NCBI RefSeq assembly: GCF_001411555.2 | Contig: NC_049911.1 | Location: forward strand, 31,903,044 to 31,967,043 | Length of the DNA: 64,000 bases | Source: Juglans regia | Lineage: Eukaryota; Streptophyta; Magnoliopsida; Fagales; Juglandaceae | Direction of reading: 5' to 3' | Shown here: positions 1 through 12,257 of the stretch, in pieces | Position numbering within the stretch: the first letter of the stretch is position 1 | Layout: the number at the start of each line of letters is the position of its first letter | The notes under the pieces: generated by a model | Told to the model about the DNA's origin: nothing | The model's database searches: none | What the model saw: only the letters and a program-made list of their open reading frames with translations | Made by a program: the position numbers and the translations under genes

Positions 1-39
1 AGGGGAAAATTGATCAAATTAAGAGATTTTCGGCTGTAC

Positions 40-1399
40 CTTTTCTTCGACACAGCGGAAGTGTACGGATAGGCAAAACTTATTGTTTTCCACCTTTGCT
101 CCTGGGATGGAACTTGTTTTGTTTACTAAGACTTTGTACACCTGAAAAACATACACTTTTAGTCCTTCATATAGACATATAACCTTTTTTATGTCTGGTC
201 TTTAAGTACTGATCATGAGGAAAGATCGGCCGGAGAAGTAAAAGGAAATAAACCTCGTCAATCATGGGTAGAAACTCGGTTCCAGCTTGGAAGATGACTT
301 TCTTGTTTCCCTGAATCATCTAAAAGTTGGGACAAAAAATTAGAAACAACGAATTAAAAGAGCAAGCTGGAAAAAAGGAACTGTTTTTCTTTTCTTTTAA
401 AATTTTGATGGTAGATTGGTACAGATTACAACTCACTTTGTGGCATTTTGAGCGTTTGGATGGTGCCTTTATGTCCATCCCATGGCTACCCGCATAGTAA
501 AGTTCTGCTAATCTTACAAAACTATAAACCTGAAAATTTGATTAACGGGAAACAAAATCGAATAAGTCATATATCAAGAAGTTTCGCAGATAAATTAATG
601 ACCGCCTAGAAAACTAGGGCAATTTTGTAGTTCGGGAAAATGCACCTTATCCCTGCATCTCCCACTCACTATGGCTGTGGGAAAGTATCTAGCAACATCC
701 CTTACAACTTCTCTCATCTGCTTTAAAGAAAAATCGAAGAACACGTGAACGCAAGCTAATTAAGTTTACCAAATCTGGAACAATGACAAAATGTAGATTA
801 AAAAAAAAACTTAGAAAACATCGGAAATTATTTACTGGAACAGAGAACAAACCTCTCTCGACATGAATGCTCGATCTGGATCTTGGACAATCGGAGAAAG
901 GGTACCATCGTAATCCAAAAACATAACAATCTGCTTCCCCCTGGAAGCTGAGATTATCTGCTCCAGGTTATTTAACGCTGATGGATGACGGAGCTGTGCC
1001 CGAAGATTGAAGGAAAAAAAAAATATTGCATACCAACTTTAGAAACTTGTATGAAAACTAATAACGCACTAGTACCATTAGCGAAAGAAATATACAATCT
1101 GGAGAAAGCCTGACACTTACAATCCAAGAACTTCGCTCTTCTGTTTCAGGCAGAGAAGCTGTAGATTTGATTCTGGTAGGCGAAGAAGCTCTCATGGAAT
1201 CAACCCAGGCAGTGACCCGGGCTCCTCCTCCAGTTTCAAGCCTCTTCAAGAGCTTCTTTTGGGGCATAGAAATATGCCCACCAAGAGCAGCCAGGGTTTC
1301 CGGAATCGCTGGTGGGAGCAATGATGCCTTCCACCCGCCCAGTCCAACCATGCCAATACGCGACGTGCAATCAGAAACCAACACATTCTGTTTAGTCAT
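40..1399 (-). CDS. TPP: Trehalose-6-phosphate phosphatase (partial, C-terminus off the left edge)
   Basis: Removes phosphate from trehalose 6-phosphate, the second step of trehalose synthesis and a control point of the T6P sugar signal. Six exons are visible on the minus strand: 1121-1399, 853-993, 646-717, 437-529, 254-319 and 40-141, all phase 0, giving 251 residues. The HAD nucleophile motif LDYDGTLSP lies near residues 119-127 (D120, D122), followed by IVSGRCRDK (about 156-164) and GSHGMDI in exon 4; exon 6 ends with VHFRCVEEK. The variable N-terminus (93 residues in exon 1) is typical of plant TPPs. The start is the ATG at 1399; the frame stays open upstream but has no family-like sequence there. 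The last exons, with the remaining HAD motifs, are outside the window. I cannot tell which paralogue it is. Confidence 0.93.
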
Positions 1400-2229
1400 T
1401 TTCTCTATATTCAACCCTGCATAAACACCGGAAAAAATACCATCAACTTCTGGTAGATATAGACTACTGCAAGAAGATGGAAATGGAAGGAAAGTCCAAT
1501 TAAAAAGTTTTGAGAAAACCCATTGAAGAGTAATACGAAACCTCAAGGTTTTCAAGAAGCTTAAGGAAGAACAGATTAGGGAGGTTAACAGCGAGAATGA
1601 AACAGAGAAAAAGCAGAGATGCCAATGTGTGAGTTCTTGAGCAGAAACAGAGGTCTTATAGAAACCTCGAAAGGAAGAGAGAGGAAATATTTCTTTCTTT
1701 CTTTTTTTTTTTTTTAAAAAAAAGTTGAAATCCACACGCGCAGTCTCTCTCACATGTCACAAATAAGGCTGTCTAGTCAATATAGAACTGGGTTTCAAGG
1801 CACTAAACGACTAAGACAACCACCCCTTTTTTTGGCCCCTGTACTTTGAGACCACAGTACTAAATACGAGAGTAGGGACCAAGATCTAGCGATCCTCACT
1901 CCACCATGTATTATTTGCACCTGTTCTTAATTTTATGTTTTATAATCAACCATCCTGTTGTGCAAACTTTCATAATTCCAATGACATTGTTGCTAATTTG
2001 TAACACCAAACAAAATAATCAGTGCCATCCCAATGGTATTCTTTGAGTTTTTGTTTGTAAATTATTTGAATAACACTAGCAGTGTTATTTCTCTCTTTCT
2101 TTCTAGATTAATCGTAATTCTTTATTTTAAATCTTATCATTATTTATTAAAATAGTGAATTTTAAATGATTTCATAGTCTACCAACTTAAATAATAGCTC
2201 TTTAAATATGCCACGTATATAACATGAAA

Positions 2230-2421
2230 AATTCTATACACCATACTACTATCTTATTTTCATCTTACTTTCATTCAACTAAGTATGATGTGACATATTT
2301 ATTATTATTAAATGATTATTTATTGTATACTTTTTTATCATCTAATAGTAATAAATATATCATATATTCTTTAATATGATTAAAATAAAATAAGAATGTA
2401 ATGTATAGTATTACTCATATA
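2230..2421. mobile_element. Palindromic MITE with GTATTACTC end (degenerate)
   Basis: The left part (starting GAAAAATTCTATACACCATA) and the right part (ending TATAGTATTACTC) are roughly inverted copies around an AT-rich centre. The flanks, ATATAACAT and ATATATTTT, agree at 6 of 9 places, which would fit a decayed 9-bp target duplication. The ends resemble those of the elements at 6668 and 18173. Boundaries are approximate. Confidence 0.45.
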
Positions 2422-2514
2422 TTTTTTTTTCTAAGAGCATGCAACTTAATAACTGATCAGAGTAATTTAATGAGAGAGAGAGATAGGCACAGGGGTAAAC
2501 GCAGAACTAGTTAA

Positions 2515-2704
2515 GGCTTCGTTTGGATCCCAAACTCATCTCAATTCATCATTACAACTTTTTCAAATCCTAATATAAAATATAATAAATAATTCAACTT
2601 TTTCAAATTTTAAAATAATAATAATATTAAAAAATAATATTCTAATAATATTTTATCATTTCAACTCAACTCAACTCAATTCACTTCAACATCCAAACAC
2701 AACC
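2515..2704. mobile_element. Tourist-like (PIF/Harbinger) MITE with TAA target duplication
   Basis: A 190-bp element flanked by TAA at 2512-2514 and 2705-2707. The terminal inverted repeats are GGCTTCGTTTGGAT on the left and, read inward from the right, GGTTGTGTTTGGAT. The interior is AT-rich. A three-base TAA/TTA duplication and a GG..GTTTGG end are the marks of Tourist elements. Older copies are at about 3290-3470, 35596-35770 and 36918-37106. Confidence 0.8.
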
Positions 2705-2826
2705 TAACTCTACGTACGAGAGTCCAACATTTGAAACGTAAAAACAAAGTGTACGTAGTACCATGCAAACGGGGAACAAGTAATACTGAGGAGATTCTAT
2801 TCTCTCTAGTCATGCAAGCGAGACTT

Positions 2827-2869
<43 letters not shown>

Positions 2870-3289
2870 CCAGTACTCGCGGTCTGGACGCTCCCAGTTA
2901 AGTGAATTTTTCTGCATTTGCTGGGTGAGTAAAAGTACGTTCTGGCAGTACTAGCATTGGGCAGGATCGTGGGGAAAGACCACTTGAAGTACCCCCCTCT
3001 ACTCTATGTTTGGTTAACTTGTTTGGGCAACAATGAAATGGGGATAAGAATTGCCAAATGATAATTAATTATTGTCGCGCGCAGCGCGTGATTTTGTCAG
3101 TTTGTTATTCAATTATTGGCCAGGAGTACTTCTAGATTTTGTATCTCAAAGTACTATATATAGATATATAAATATTGATATATTAGACTTCGAATTACGA
3201 TTAGGTACAGTATCATCCATTAATTGATCTAGCTGTTAGCTAGGATGAATGAAAACAATTAGTCATGTCACATGTGTTACAATTTTGAC

Positions 3290-3472
3290 TATTGCATTTG
3301 AATGTTGAATTAAATTAAGTTGAATTGAGTTGCGATGATAAAATATTATTATTTATTTATTATTATTATTTTAAAATTTAAAAAAATTAAATTATTTATT
3401 ATATTTTGTGTTAGAATTTAAAAAAATTATAATGATGAGTTGAGATGAATTAAGATGAGTTTAATTTTCACC
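3290..3472. mobile_element. Degenerate Tourist-like MITE copy
   Basis: Same interior as the element at 2515-2704 but in the opposite sense: a GAATTGAGTTG stretch, AT-rich centre with TTAAAAAAATTA-type blocks, then AATGATGAGTTGAGATGA. The ends are worn (GCATTTGAATGTT in place of GTTTGGATGTT) and no clear target duplication remains. Confidence 0.5.
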
Positions 3473-6400
3473 CGTATAGTGGGCCTACATGAATATTATA
3501 TTATTATAATAGTTTGAGGATATAATATGTCAGTTTTACGAGCAAAGTATTAAAAATACATGATTATTTAAGAGGGTGAAAAACGTAATTTTCTCTATTT
3601 TATTAAATATAAAAAAGAAAAAGGTAAGCCGAGAATTAGAATTCAAGAGTTATACGAAGCCCTAGACACTCGTACGTTAGGCTTTGACCCTTTTTTTCTT
3701 GGTCTAGGAAGAATGGATTTATAATAAACGTGGTTTTTTCCCCTCTAAGCTTAAACATCGATATCCGATCAGTAGACGTAAAGCTTTAATTCCGTTGGAC
3801 AAAATGTTCGGCGAAACTAACGTACAGCGCCGGCCAACCTGGCCTTACAGAGTTTGCAGCAAAGCCGGCCAGGAACGTCGTCGGCCGTACGTGTTTGTTT
3901 CTTAGATTTGACAATATTAAACATTCGTGCATGCAGGCTGCTGCACTGTTTACAGAAAATCTGGCGTTTACTGATCTTTGCACGTCGAGCTTTTACCATT
4001 CATATTTCATACGTTGCTCTCAAATATATATAGTTTGTATACGAATAATTACTTTTTTTTTACTGCATGCAGTCGAGAATGGTTTAACTTTTCCTTCGTC
4101 TTTCGACCTTCCTTTGCCCATGATTATGTTGTGAGCAAAAATGTCGTAGGCACCCGAATAAAGATGACCGAAAGTTTCTTTTCCTTCGTGTCATGTTTGG
4201 TCAAGATTAAAATAATCATCAGAAGCTGACCTGCTTAATTACATGGAGAATCATGAACGCCTCCAAGATAGACCACATGCAGAGAGTCCCATAGAATCTA
4301 AAGACCGGCCAACCAATATTGCAAGTTCCATTATAGACTCATTTATTGTGTCGATTCAATTATCTCTTTTTGTTAAACGGAATCTCTTTTCTTAAAAAGA
4401 TAGGTTTTTTAGGTTGCTCTTTTCAATTCTTGCTAATAATTTGTTTCTAATATACGACTGAAACCAGAGGCTTTAATTGGAGATGCTTTGGCGCCAACCC
4501 CACGTGAGGTTTTTCAAAGTTGAGGTAGGTAACAATTGTCAAAAGGAGTAGTTAGGCTCGCTAAAAGCTAGCTAGAAAGAAGATTAATTACTGAGATGAT
4601 CAAGTGTTTGAATCAGACAGTACCCCAAGAAAAGGGAATAACTTTGTCATTAGGAAACTTAATTGCTTCATCTCTCTATTATTGGGTCAACAAATCTCTG
4701 TCATTCTTCACCGACTAGTTTTCAGGTCGCCTAAACAACAATTATGAATGGAATCTGTGCCAATTAGCAGGTGGATGCAGCTAGAATCTGTTTTTGGTAC
4801 TAGGATGGTATTGTTTCTAGCTAGATATCGTTTCTAACTCCTTAATTATAGTATTTCAAAAAAACAATAAAACTGAAACTACTGATAAATTATTATAATT
4901 AAACTCAAACAAATTAACAAGTACTTTTTGGTAATTCATTTTAAAAAAAGTTTCAATTGTCTTTTCTTCTTCTTCTATAAGACCAGAAAATAAAAGTATT
5001 TCCACATTTTCTATTTTGTTATTGTTGTTGGCGCTAGCTTATGCTGTACATGTGGTCTCTTGGAATAGGTTGGGGTTAAAACGTCATGGCTGCAGAAGAT
5101 TGGAGGACGGCAAAAGAAGGAAGAGATCGATAGAAAATTGAGTAGGTTGCTGAGCTAGCTTATGAGTCATGTTTTCGTGAGTATTCAGACATGCATGTTG
5201 GTTTAGAATGTGTGACTGACTAATCTTGTAAATAATTAATATGCTTTAGCTACAAATATAAATTCACAAATTAACTTGGCTTGATGAGATACATTAGATT
5301 GTAAAATTATTTTTATTATAAAAGAAATTTAACATTATACATATTATAAGTACTTTTCATATAAAGTCATGTAAGTTTGTAGATTTATTTTTATGAGATA
5401 TTTTTGCATGTAGCTGTAACACTTCTAATTATTAAAGAGTAAAAATAGTTAAATGAAAGTAACGATATTTGGCTTTCGTTGATTAAAAGCAAAAGTAACT
5501 CTATATATAATTTCGACGAATGTATAGCGAACTAAAAATCGATGGAAAAGATCAATTGCGGCAATTTTGTCCACTTTTTGTGACGAATTATGGCGCTGCA
5601 AAAATTATTTTTTCTTGTAGTGAACCAATACTGAAAATAGGTAACAAATTTCTTTTTCCCTCTCTCTTTTATTTCATAGTATTTTTGGGCCGGTTAATAA
5701 AACGAAATACTATTTCTTAAAAAAAATTATATATTATTATTATTATTATTATTATTATAATTATTATTAATTTGTGCTTGCATGGGAATTACTCATGATA
5801 GGGATTCCCACGCTCCCTTTCGAGATTTGACAACTTGGCCACTTGCATATATATTTCAGTTTTCCGTTTTCGGTAATTTGTTGCTCCCACATAAAAAGAA
5901 AAAAAGGAAATTGCCAATTTAATTGCCAAAATTTTCTTCTTGGTTCAAGCTTATCATGATCATGGCAAAAGTTGAGCCTTAGTAATTATAATATGGTCCA
6001 TTATATATACAACGTCGTACTAGATTACTTCTCAACTTCGGTGGAGTTCGGATTTCAAATTAACATCTTAAGATTGTACTTGAGCATCAATATTAATAAT
6101 GCCACTTGCAATTTGCAAATTATCTTTGCGTTGCCAAATAAAAACAGAAGGTCGAATTATATATCTATTTGATCATGGCAATCTGATCATGATGCGAGCT
6201 GATCTTTTCTTTCTTTATTGTATAGGCGTACTTTGATCATATATATATATTCCTTATAATATTTATAATATTCCAAGTAGTACTTCTTCTTGATCTTTTC
6301 GCTGATCGATCCAAAAGTGTTTCCACCATTTCACACCATAAATCCTTCATGCACGATCGATGCTCATATCTTTGAGTCTCAAAGTTTTTGGGTAAGTTCA

Positions 6401-6667
6401 TTAATTTATTCTGATCAAGTTGCCAAAATGCATGCACGAACCTAGCTATATGTGTCAAATATAGCATCTAATCTGCCGTCCGTAAACTATATATTCCTGA
6501 TCATCTATTGCCTAAGGTGTAGATCGAACCATTTAACTGAGAAGTATCTGGGACTGGGATATCTACCAAACTAAAACGTCCTTGAGGGCCTCCAATTAAG
6601 AGGCATAAAAGAATAAAGTCCCGGTACTGGACCAACATGCAATGCATGCATGTTATGTATATAATAA

Positions 6668-6844
6668 GAAAAATGATACTTGCAGTTGTGAGTTTGCAAG
6701 CATCGTATAGTCATTTTGAAAAAAGTAAATAAATACGGAACTCACATGAAAAGAAATTAATTTTTTAATAGTAGATCCTACTATTTTTCAAAGCGACTAT
6801 ACAACGCTTGTACACTCCACGATTGTATGTACGTAGCATTACTC
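6668..6844. mobile_element. MITE with GAAAAATGATAC/GAGTAATGCTAC ends and 9-bp target duplication
   Basis: A 177-bp palindromic element. The left end GAAAAATGATAC and the inverted right end GAGTAATGCTAC match at 9 of 12 bases, and the arms stay similar for about 60 bp. ATATAATAA flanks it on both sides (6659-6667 and 6845-6853). A 9-bp duplication fits Mutator-like elements, although because of the shared A an 8-bp (hAT) reading is also possible. Related copies: about 14638-14802, 15487-15619, 36268-36432. Confidence 0.7.
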
Positions 6845-9800
6845 ATATAATAATATAGAACTCCTTAAACACAAACATTAATTCGATCGTATGCTCCATC
6901 GTTTGATACAAATAATTGGAGAAATTAAAAGAATGTACATGATTTCTTCTTGTTTTTTTAATTAGAAGAATCTTGAAATCTTCACGGCAAGTAATTATGA
7001 GTACCCATTAATATGATGAAATCATGATCAGGTCATGCATGATGCTATATATATTAATTATATTTTCCTATAGTAACGAGAATAGAAAGTACTAGAATAT
7101 ATAGAAGGGAATATTATTGCATTAACCAGCTAGATGTAATATTAATATTGATAACTAGTTACGAGAAAAATGATTATTTTCTTTTTATATAAAATTAACA
7201 AAATAAAAAACACCTTTCGGATACTAGAGCTCGTGATGATCGATCACAAAGATAAAATATCCTGTTTCGAATAAGCTGAGAGAAACCATTTGCTTGAGCT
7301 TTGCTACTTATCAATTATCATCTGATTCACACATGAGTACCACACATCACCATTTTTTTTTTTTAAACTAATTAAATTTTTTTACTCATCATCCATATAC
7401 CACCACGCATTTGGTAAGAAGAAAAAAAAAAGTAGTTTGTGGGAATAATGAATATAACTTTTCATTAACTATATATTCAAGACACTTGATTAACTTTTAG
7501 AATAAGTAATGACTTCACATGATATTAAAGACAAATTCATCAACATGTTTAAGTTGACAATTATGGACAAGGTTTAAAAATTCTCTACATGAATGGCTCT
7601 TCTGTTTTATTTCACAATCTTTGTCACCATGATCGAGATGGGACTCCATCGCATGCATGAAGTGTCACACATCTACTGACTCTAATAATTCGTTTTATTA
7701 AGCTAAAAGTATTAATAGCAGTATCAAAACAAATCGATCCGTGAATTAAAGTTGTGTTTTTATGATCAGATCATAATGTTAATTTCTCTGGGCACAGCTT
7801 ATAATATATATACGAGTAATTAATTAATTAATTAATTGAAGTACGCAAATATATATTTAAATATTATAAGTCGGATTATCTAGAAACACTATATATAAAG
7901 GTTTGATATTTATTCGATTAAAAATCACCATTAGTAGACGCTTCCAGCTTCTACACGATCCATCGCCAACTTTTCAATGAATCATCATTGCAGAACACCG
8001 AATAATATTTGTCGATCATGCATGTCTCCATAATGCTGTGAGTACTTGTAAGCCTGATCTTCTTCATTTATTAAGTAGAGATCTTTAGCTGCTTAACCCC
8101 TGACAAAGTCCGAGCCACTTTAAAAGATTTGGCCCAAAATAGAAAAAACAATCCTGCCGATTGCAGCTGAAAGAAACAACTAAAGAAACTGATCATACAT
8201 TATTAATGATCAATATCTGGATTTTATGTTTGAAACCGATTGATTTCTGAGTTAATAGGATCAACAATTCATGTATATATTATCCGTCCAGACTTTACCT
8301 TATGTTTGGAAACAAGAAAATTCTTAACAGATCAATTGCTGTTCAAATTCTGACGTTATTCCCGCGGATCAGATCAATAATCCGATGATTGGATTGGACA
8401 TTTGTACTATATAAAAAAAATGCCCTCGGCTGGCAGCCAGATGGAAAAACCAGACGCAGCATAAGATGGAAGTTTTTAGACGTGACTGCAGGGAAAATAT
8501 TGCCATGGCTATGATTCGTCAGGGACCCACAAATTAAGCCATAGTGCTAAGCCCACTCGTGGCCACCACGCCCACTGGTCTCTAATTTTCTTTCCCCACT
8601 AGCTAACATGCACCTTCCAATAATTAACCTGGATATCCCCGTTGCTATTTCTTTTCTAGATTTTTGTGGAGGCCGGGGCAATTTGAACTTTCAGAGGTCG
8701 ACCATCTTTCTCTGCATGCCAGCTTGCAGAGTTTGATCGAAAGCATGTATTATTGTTTTGTGTGTTTGGCAACTCCAATGGAGGGAGCTAGCGCTGGCTC
8801 TTCATGTAAAGGTGCATGGGGTACGTACTATAAGAACCGTGGCACACTATGCTTGTAATTGTATCATCTGAAAAGTGGAAACAACTCTTTCAACTTTCTA
8901 TATGAATTGATCTAAAGTTTACAATTAATGACGACTGAAGTGAATTAATTTATGGCATGTATAATTAACCATGATCCACGTGAGCTAGTTTCAACTGTAA
9001 TATATTAAATGTTTAATCTTAGCTAGTCTTCTTCAAGCAATTAAAATGCAGATCGAAGATGATATTTTGCAGTATAATATATATATATATATATATAGGT
9101 GTACAATAATTCGGATGAAAATATTATTTCCTAGTTGATATATAATACTGTCATTGAAAGATAAACTCAAATCACGTATGGTATCTCCTTTTACATTTGT
9201 TTTATTTGAAGAAATTAAAGCAAATGTACTTGGAGGGAACATGCCAAGAACATAATTATTGCAGTAATTTGTGCATCTTTTGAAGTCATGAAAAGATTGC
9301 TAATCGATTCCCTTTATTTGTCAAAATCAGAGTCCCCCCCTCCCTCCCTTTTATTTTTGAGTGCCTATTGCACTAAAGTATAGATGGTCCAAAATAGAAT
9401 TGATTGTCTTGCAGTACTACCACAAAGGAACGTTATATCTTACAATGTGTCATTCCATTATCGAGGCTTCTTTTGCCGCCATTAATTATCACTCGAATGT
9501 TCTTTAATTTTCACGTTTCTTTTTAGCCCTAATTAGCAATATTTAAGCTTATACAATTGTAAAGTTTAAGCAATTAAGTACAAATACCTCTTGAAATGTG
9601 TAAATATTTTTTAACCCAAAGCTTAATTTTCATCAATTTTGACATACCGTCCCTATCAAAAAACTGAAAAAAAAAAAAAAAAGTGATTTTCTTTGAAAAT
9701 ACCCAAACAACAGTCTTCATTTGGCCCGGGTTTTTTTTTCGGAGTTTACAACTTTATTTTTCTTTACTTTTTTTTCTTCGATTTGAATGTTTTTATGTTT

Positions 9801-9953
9801 CTTTTTTTTTTGTTTATTTATAGCAACTAAATAAACAAAAACTCAAAAATAAAATACATATTATGTCCAATGAATCATCCATTTTATGATTTTTTTTTTT
9901 TTTTTTACTCTCTTCTCCATTTAGCTTTTTATTGGTGGTCAAGAAACATGTAG

Positions 9954-12257
9954 GCTTTGATTTAAAAAATTAAATATATAGAGTTTGAATAGCTTTTGTG
10001 AGATCTCCATTTTTATTAGTTATAGTGTTATTTTATTTGTGTTATTATGTTGTTTATACTCTTGGTATTTTATTATTTAGGTGTGTTATTATTTATTTTG
10101 GTATGTTGGGTTTTTATTATTATTATTTTTATGTGTTATTTTTATTATTGAGGTTATTTTTGTAGTGGGTTTTATTTATTTTTGGGCTTATTATTTTATT
10201 TATTAGTGTTTTAGTTTGCTGGGCCGTGTGTGTGTGTTTTAAAATTGTTCCAGCCCGGTTTGTGCGGCCCGAAATCCAGCAGCAACCCAGCCCGTAGCCC
10301 GGCCCAACCCGCGTGAACCCAGCCCCCACTAACCCAAACGGCGCCGTTTTGGATGGAGCTAGGGCTCCATCTTATTCTCCTCTGCACCGCTGCTGCTTCT
10401 TCTTCCTTCTTCTTCATTTCTTCTTTATTTCTTCTTCTTCCATCCGAGTTCCACGCAGCTGCTGCCGAAATGGATCCCAGCCGTGAGCCACCTCCACCTT
10501 CATCTCTCTCTCTCGTGTCGATCGGCATGCACCCCGAAGTCTTGCTGTCAACCCGTGGCATCACACGGTTGCTTCTCCATCCGCAAGCTCCTCGGTGGCG
10601 ATGGGCATGGCTTCCGTGAGTGCTGCCGTGCCACGCGTCCGCGAGAAGACTCCCATTTCTCCACGGCATGCTGCCGTTATTTCCTTCCTCCACCGTGCGA
10701 CACGGGTGCCTTGCAAACCGCCCCTTTGGCCTATTTATAGGCTCGGTTTTCTTAAAGTTTGAAAGGGCGATTTGAGTTCTATTTAGCTTTCATTTCTTGG
10801 TAATTTTAGTGGTTTAAATCTGTGATTTTGTTGGGAATCCGAAAGCTTGAGGCTGCTTTTGGCCGTGCTTGGTGTTTGTTCTATTGAGGGATTTTGTTGG
10901 TTGTTTCTGTGAATCAAATCCGTGAGTGTGTGGGCTGTCGGGCACTGTGTTGCCGTGTACCATTGTTGCGCTGCCACTTGTACAATTGTCCATTTCGTCA
11001 TGTATGTAATTTTCCATCAAGTGATATTAATTGGCTTTATAACTGTTGTTTAATTATAAATTGTTAGTTTATTGGAAATATATTGTATTTGTTGAAGTGT
11101 TGGGCTTTAAACGATGTTATGGAAAATTTGGGCCTTGGGCTGGATTGGAGGATGAGATTATGCTTGTGGTTGTGAAACTGTATTTCGACATTTATTGAGA
11201 ATTTGTAAATGAAGTATTTAAATGCGTATTCTAATAAACTGTTGAAAAGCATATTTATCGTTTTATTAAATTGTGCGGTGATGTCACGAAATCTGTTGGA
11301 TATTGATACTGTTGCGTGGATGCGTGTGTTTCACGACCCCAAGCCGAGATGGGGCATTATCTCGGTGGAGCTCCTCTGGTCACTCAGGAACGTAACAGAC
11401 TGATGTGACATCCCCTGAGTTGTCGCAGGGCGACGACGGGAACGGACGAGACGGTAACGCTCTCGTACCGATTCCGTGACTTTTGGCTGGCGAGGTTAGA
11501 GGATGCTTGGCCATGTACGCGCTGAGCGCGGAACTGGGCATCGCTCGTTACGAAGTCTCATGCACGGACGTTACCCGTGATGTGACGAAAAGAGCCAGGT
11601 TGTGCGGACGGTCCATAGGGGAGACCGTGGCGCATGCTTAATAAAATAGTGGTTATGATTGGACCAAAATGGGATTTTGGCGTAAGTGATTAAAAAGTGT
11701 ATTTTGGGAATAAATATATATATTTGGTATTATTGTGAATTATGTGTGTTTGGGAACGCGTGTTACTTCTTATATCTCTTGAATGTTATTTCGGTTAATT
11801 ATGTACTGAGATGTCATAATCTCATGGTGGTGTTTTACCCTACGGTTCCGTTTTATGGTTCCGTAGAATCTGACGCAGAGCCTGAGTATGAACCCGAGGA
11901 ATCAGCTCCGCCAGAGGGTTGACTTGCTGAGTTACTGTTCAGTGTTATGGGATTTGTTTCCCCTATGTTATTTTCTGTATTTACTTTATCTGTCGGATGA
12001 CTGTTTAATCCTTGTAAAGTTATGTTATATGTTTTAAAAACAAATTCTGGTACTGAATAAAGAAAGACTTTTTATTTCTCCGCTGCGTATATTATTTTGT
12101 ACACTTATTACATGTTGTACACACTCTGAGCACTGGTCGATGGGGTGCGTGATCCGTGTGATCATCATCCCGGTGTCACGAACTCCACTAAATTAACACG
12201 TGGGGGTCGAGGGCGCCACAGCTTTGACTTAAAAAATTAAATATATAGAGTTTGAAT
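9954..12257. repeat. 38-bp tandem repeat split by the solo LTR
   Basis: The 38-bp block at 9954-9991 (starts GCTTTGATTTAAAAAATTAA) recurs immediately downstream of the LTR at 12221-12257 with one change (T to C). Taking out the LTR and one copy of its target duplication restores two adjacent copies, so the tandem repeat existed before the insertion and the LTR landed five bases inside copy two. Confidence 0.8.
9997..12220 (+). mobile_element. Solo LTR of an LTR retrotransposon, 2.2 kb
   Basis: The 2224-bp segment begins TGTGAGATCTCC and ends GGGCGCCACA, so it has the TG...CA termini of a long terminal repeat, and it is flanked by the 5-bp duplication GCTTT (9992-9996 and 12221-12225). No second copy and no gag-pol frames are present, which is what unequal recombination between two LTRs leaves behind. 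A promoter-like TATTTATA lies at 10733-10740 and a poly(A) signal AATAAA at 12056-12061, in the order U3-R-U5 expects on the plus strand. It is more GC-rich than the flanks between about 10250 and 10700 and between about 11320 and 11640. The length and TGTG...CACA ends suggest a Ty3-type family, but without internal sequence this is a guess. Short frames inside are not genes. Confidence 0.85.

Larger units (their letters stand above)
1400..9953. other. Gene-poor, AT-rich intergenic region
   Basis: No protein family is recognisable on either strand for about 8.5 kb; open frames are short and without codon-like conservation. It holds several small repeats listed separately, an (AT)n run at about 2830-2863, a TTAA-type run at about 7816-7838 and (TA)n at about 9078-9098. 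The part next to 1399 is the 5' leader and promoter of the TPP gene. I see no non-coding RNA that I can support, though a microRNA gene cannot be excluded by eye. Confidence 0.6.

Noticed and set aside
1058..1753. A 231-codon open frame covering TPP exon 1 on the minus strand
   Set aside because: Only the part from 1399 down to the donor at 1120 is TPP; the upstream codons are leader and promoter and the downstream ones are intron.
8705..8740. CTCTGCA...TGCAGAG short hairpin as a possible terminator or microRNA
   Set aside because: A seven-base stem only; far too small for a plant microRNA precursor and hairpin terminators do not apply here.
10211..10740. Overlapping open frames of 85-160 codons on both strands
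   Set aside because: They lie in the GC-rich part of the solo LTR, overlap each other on opposite strands and have no domain or family resemblance.
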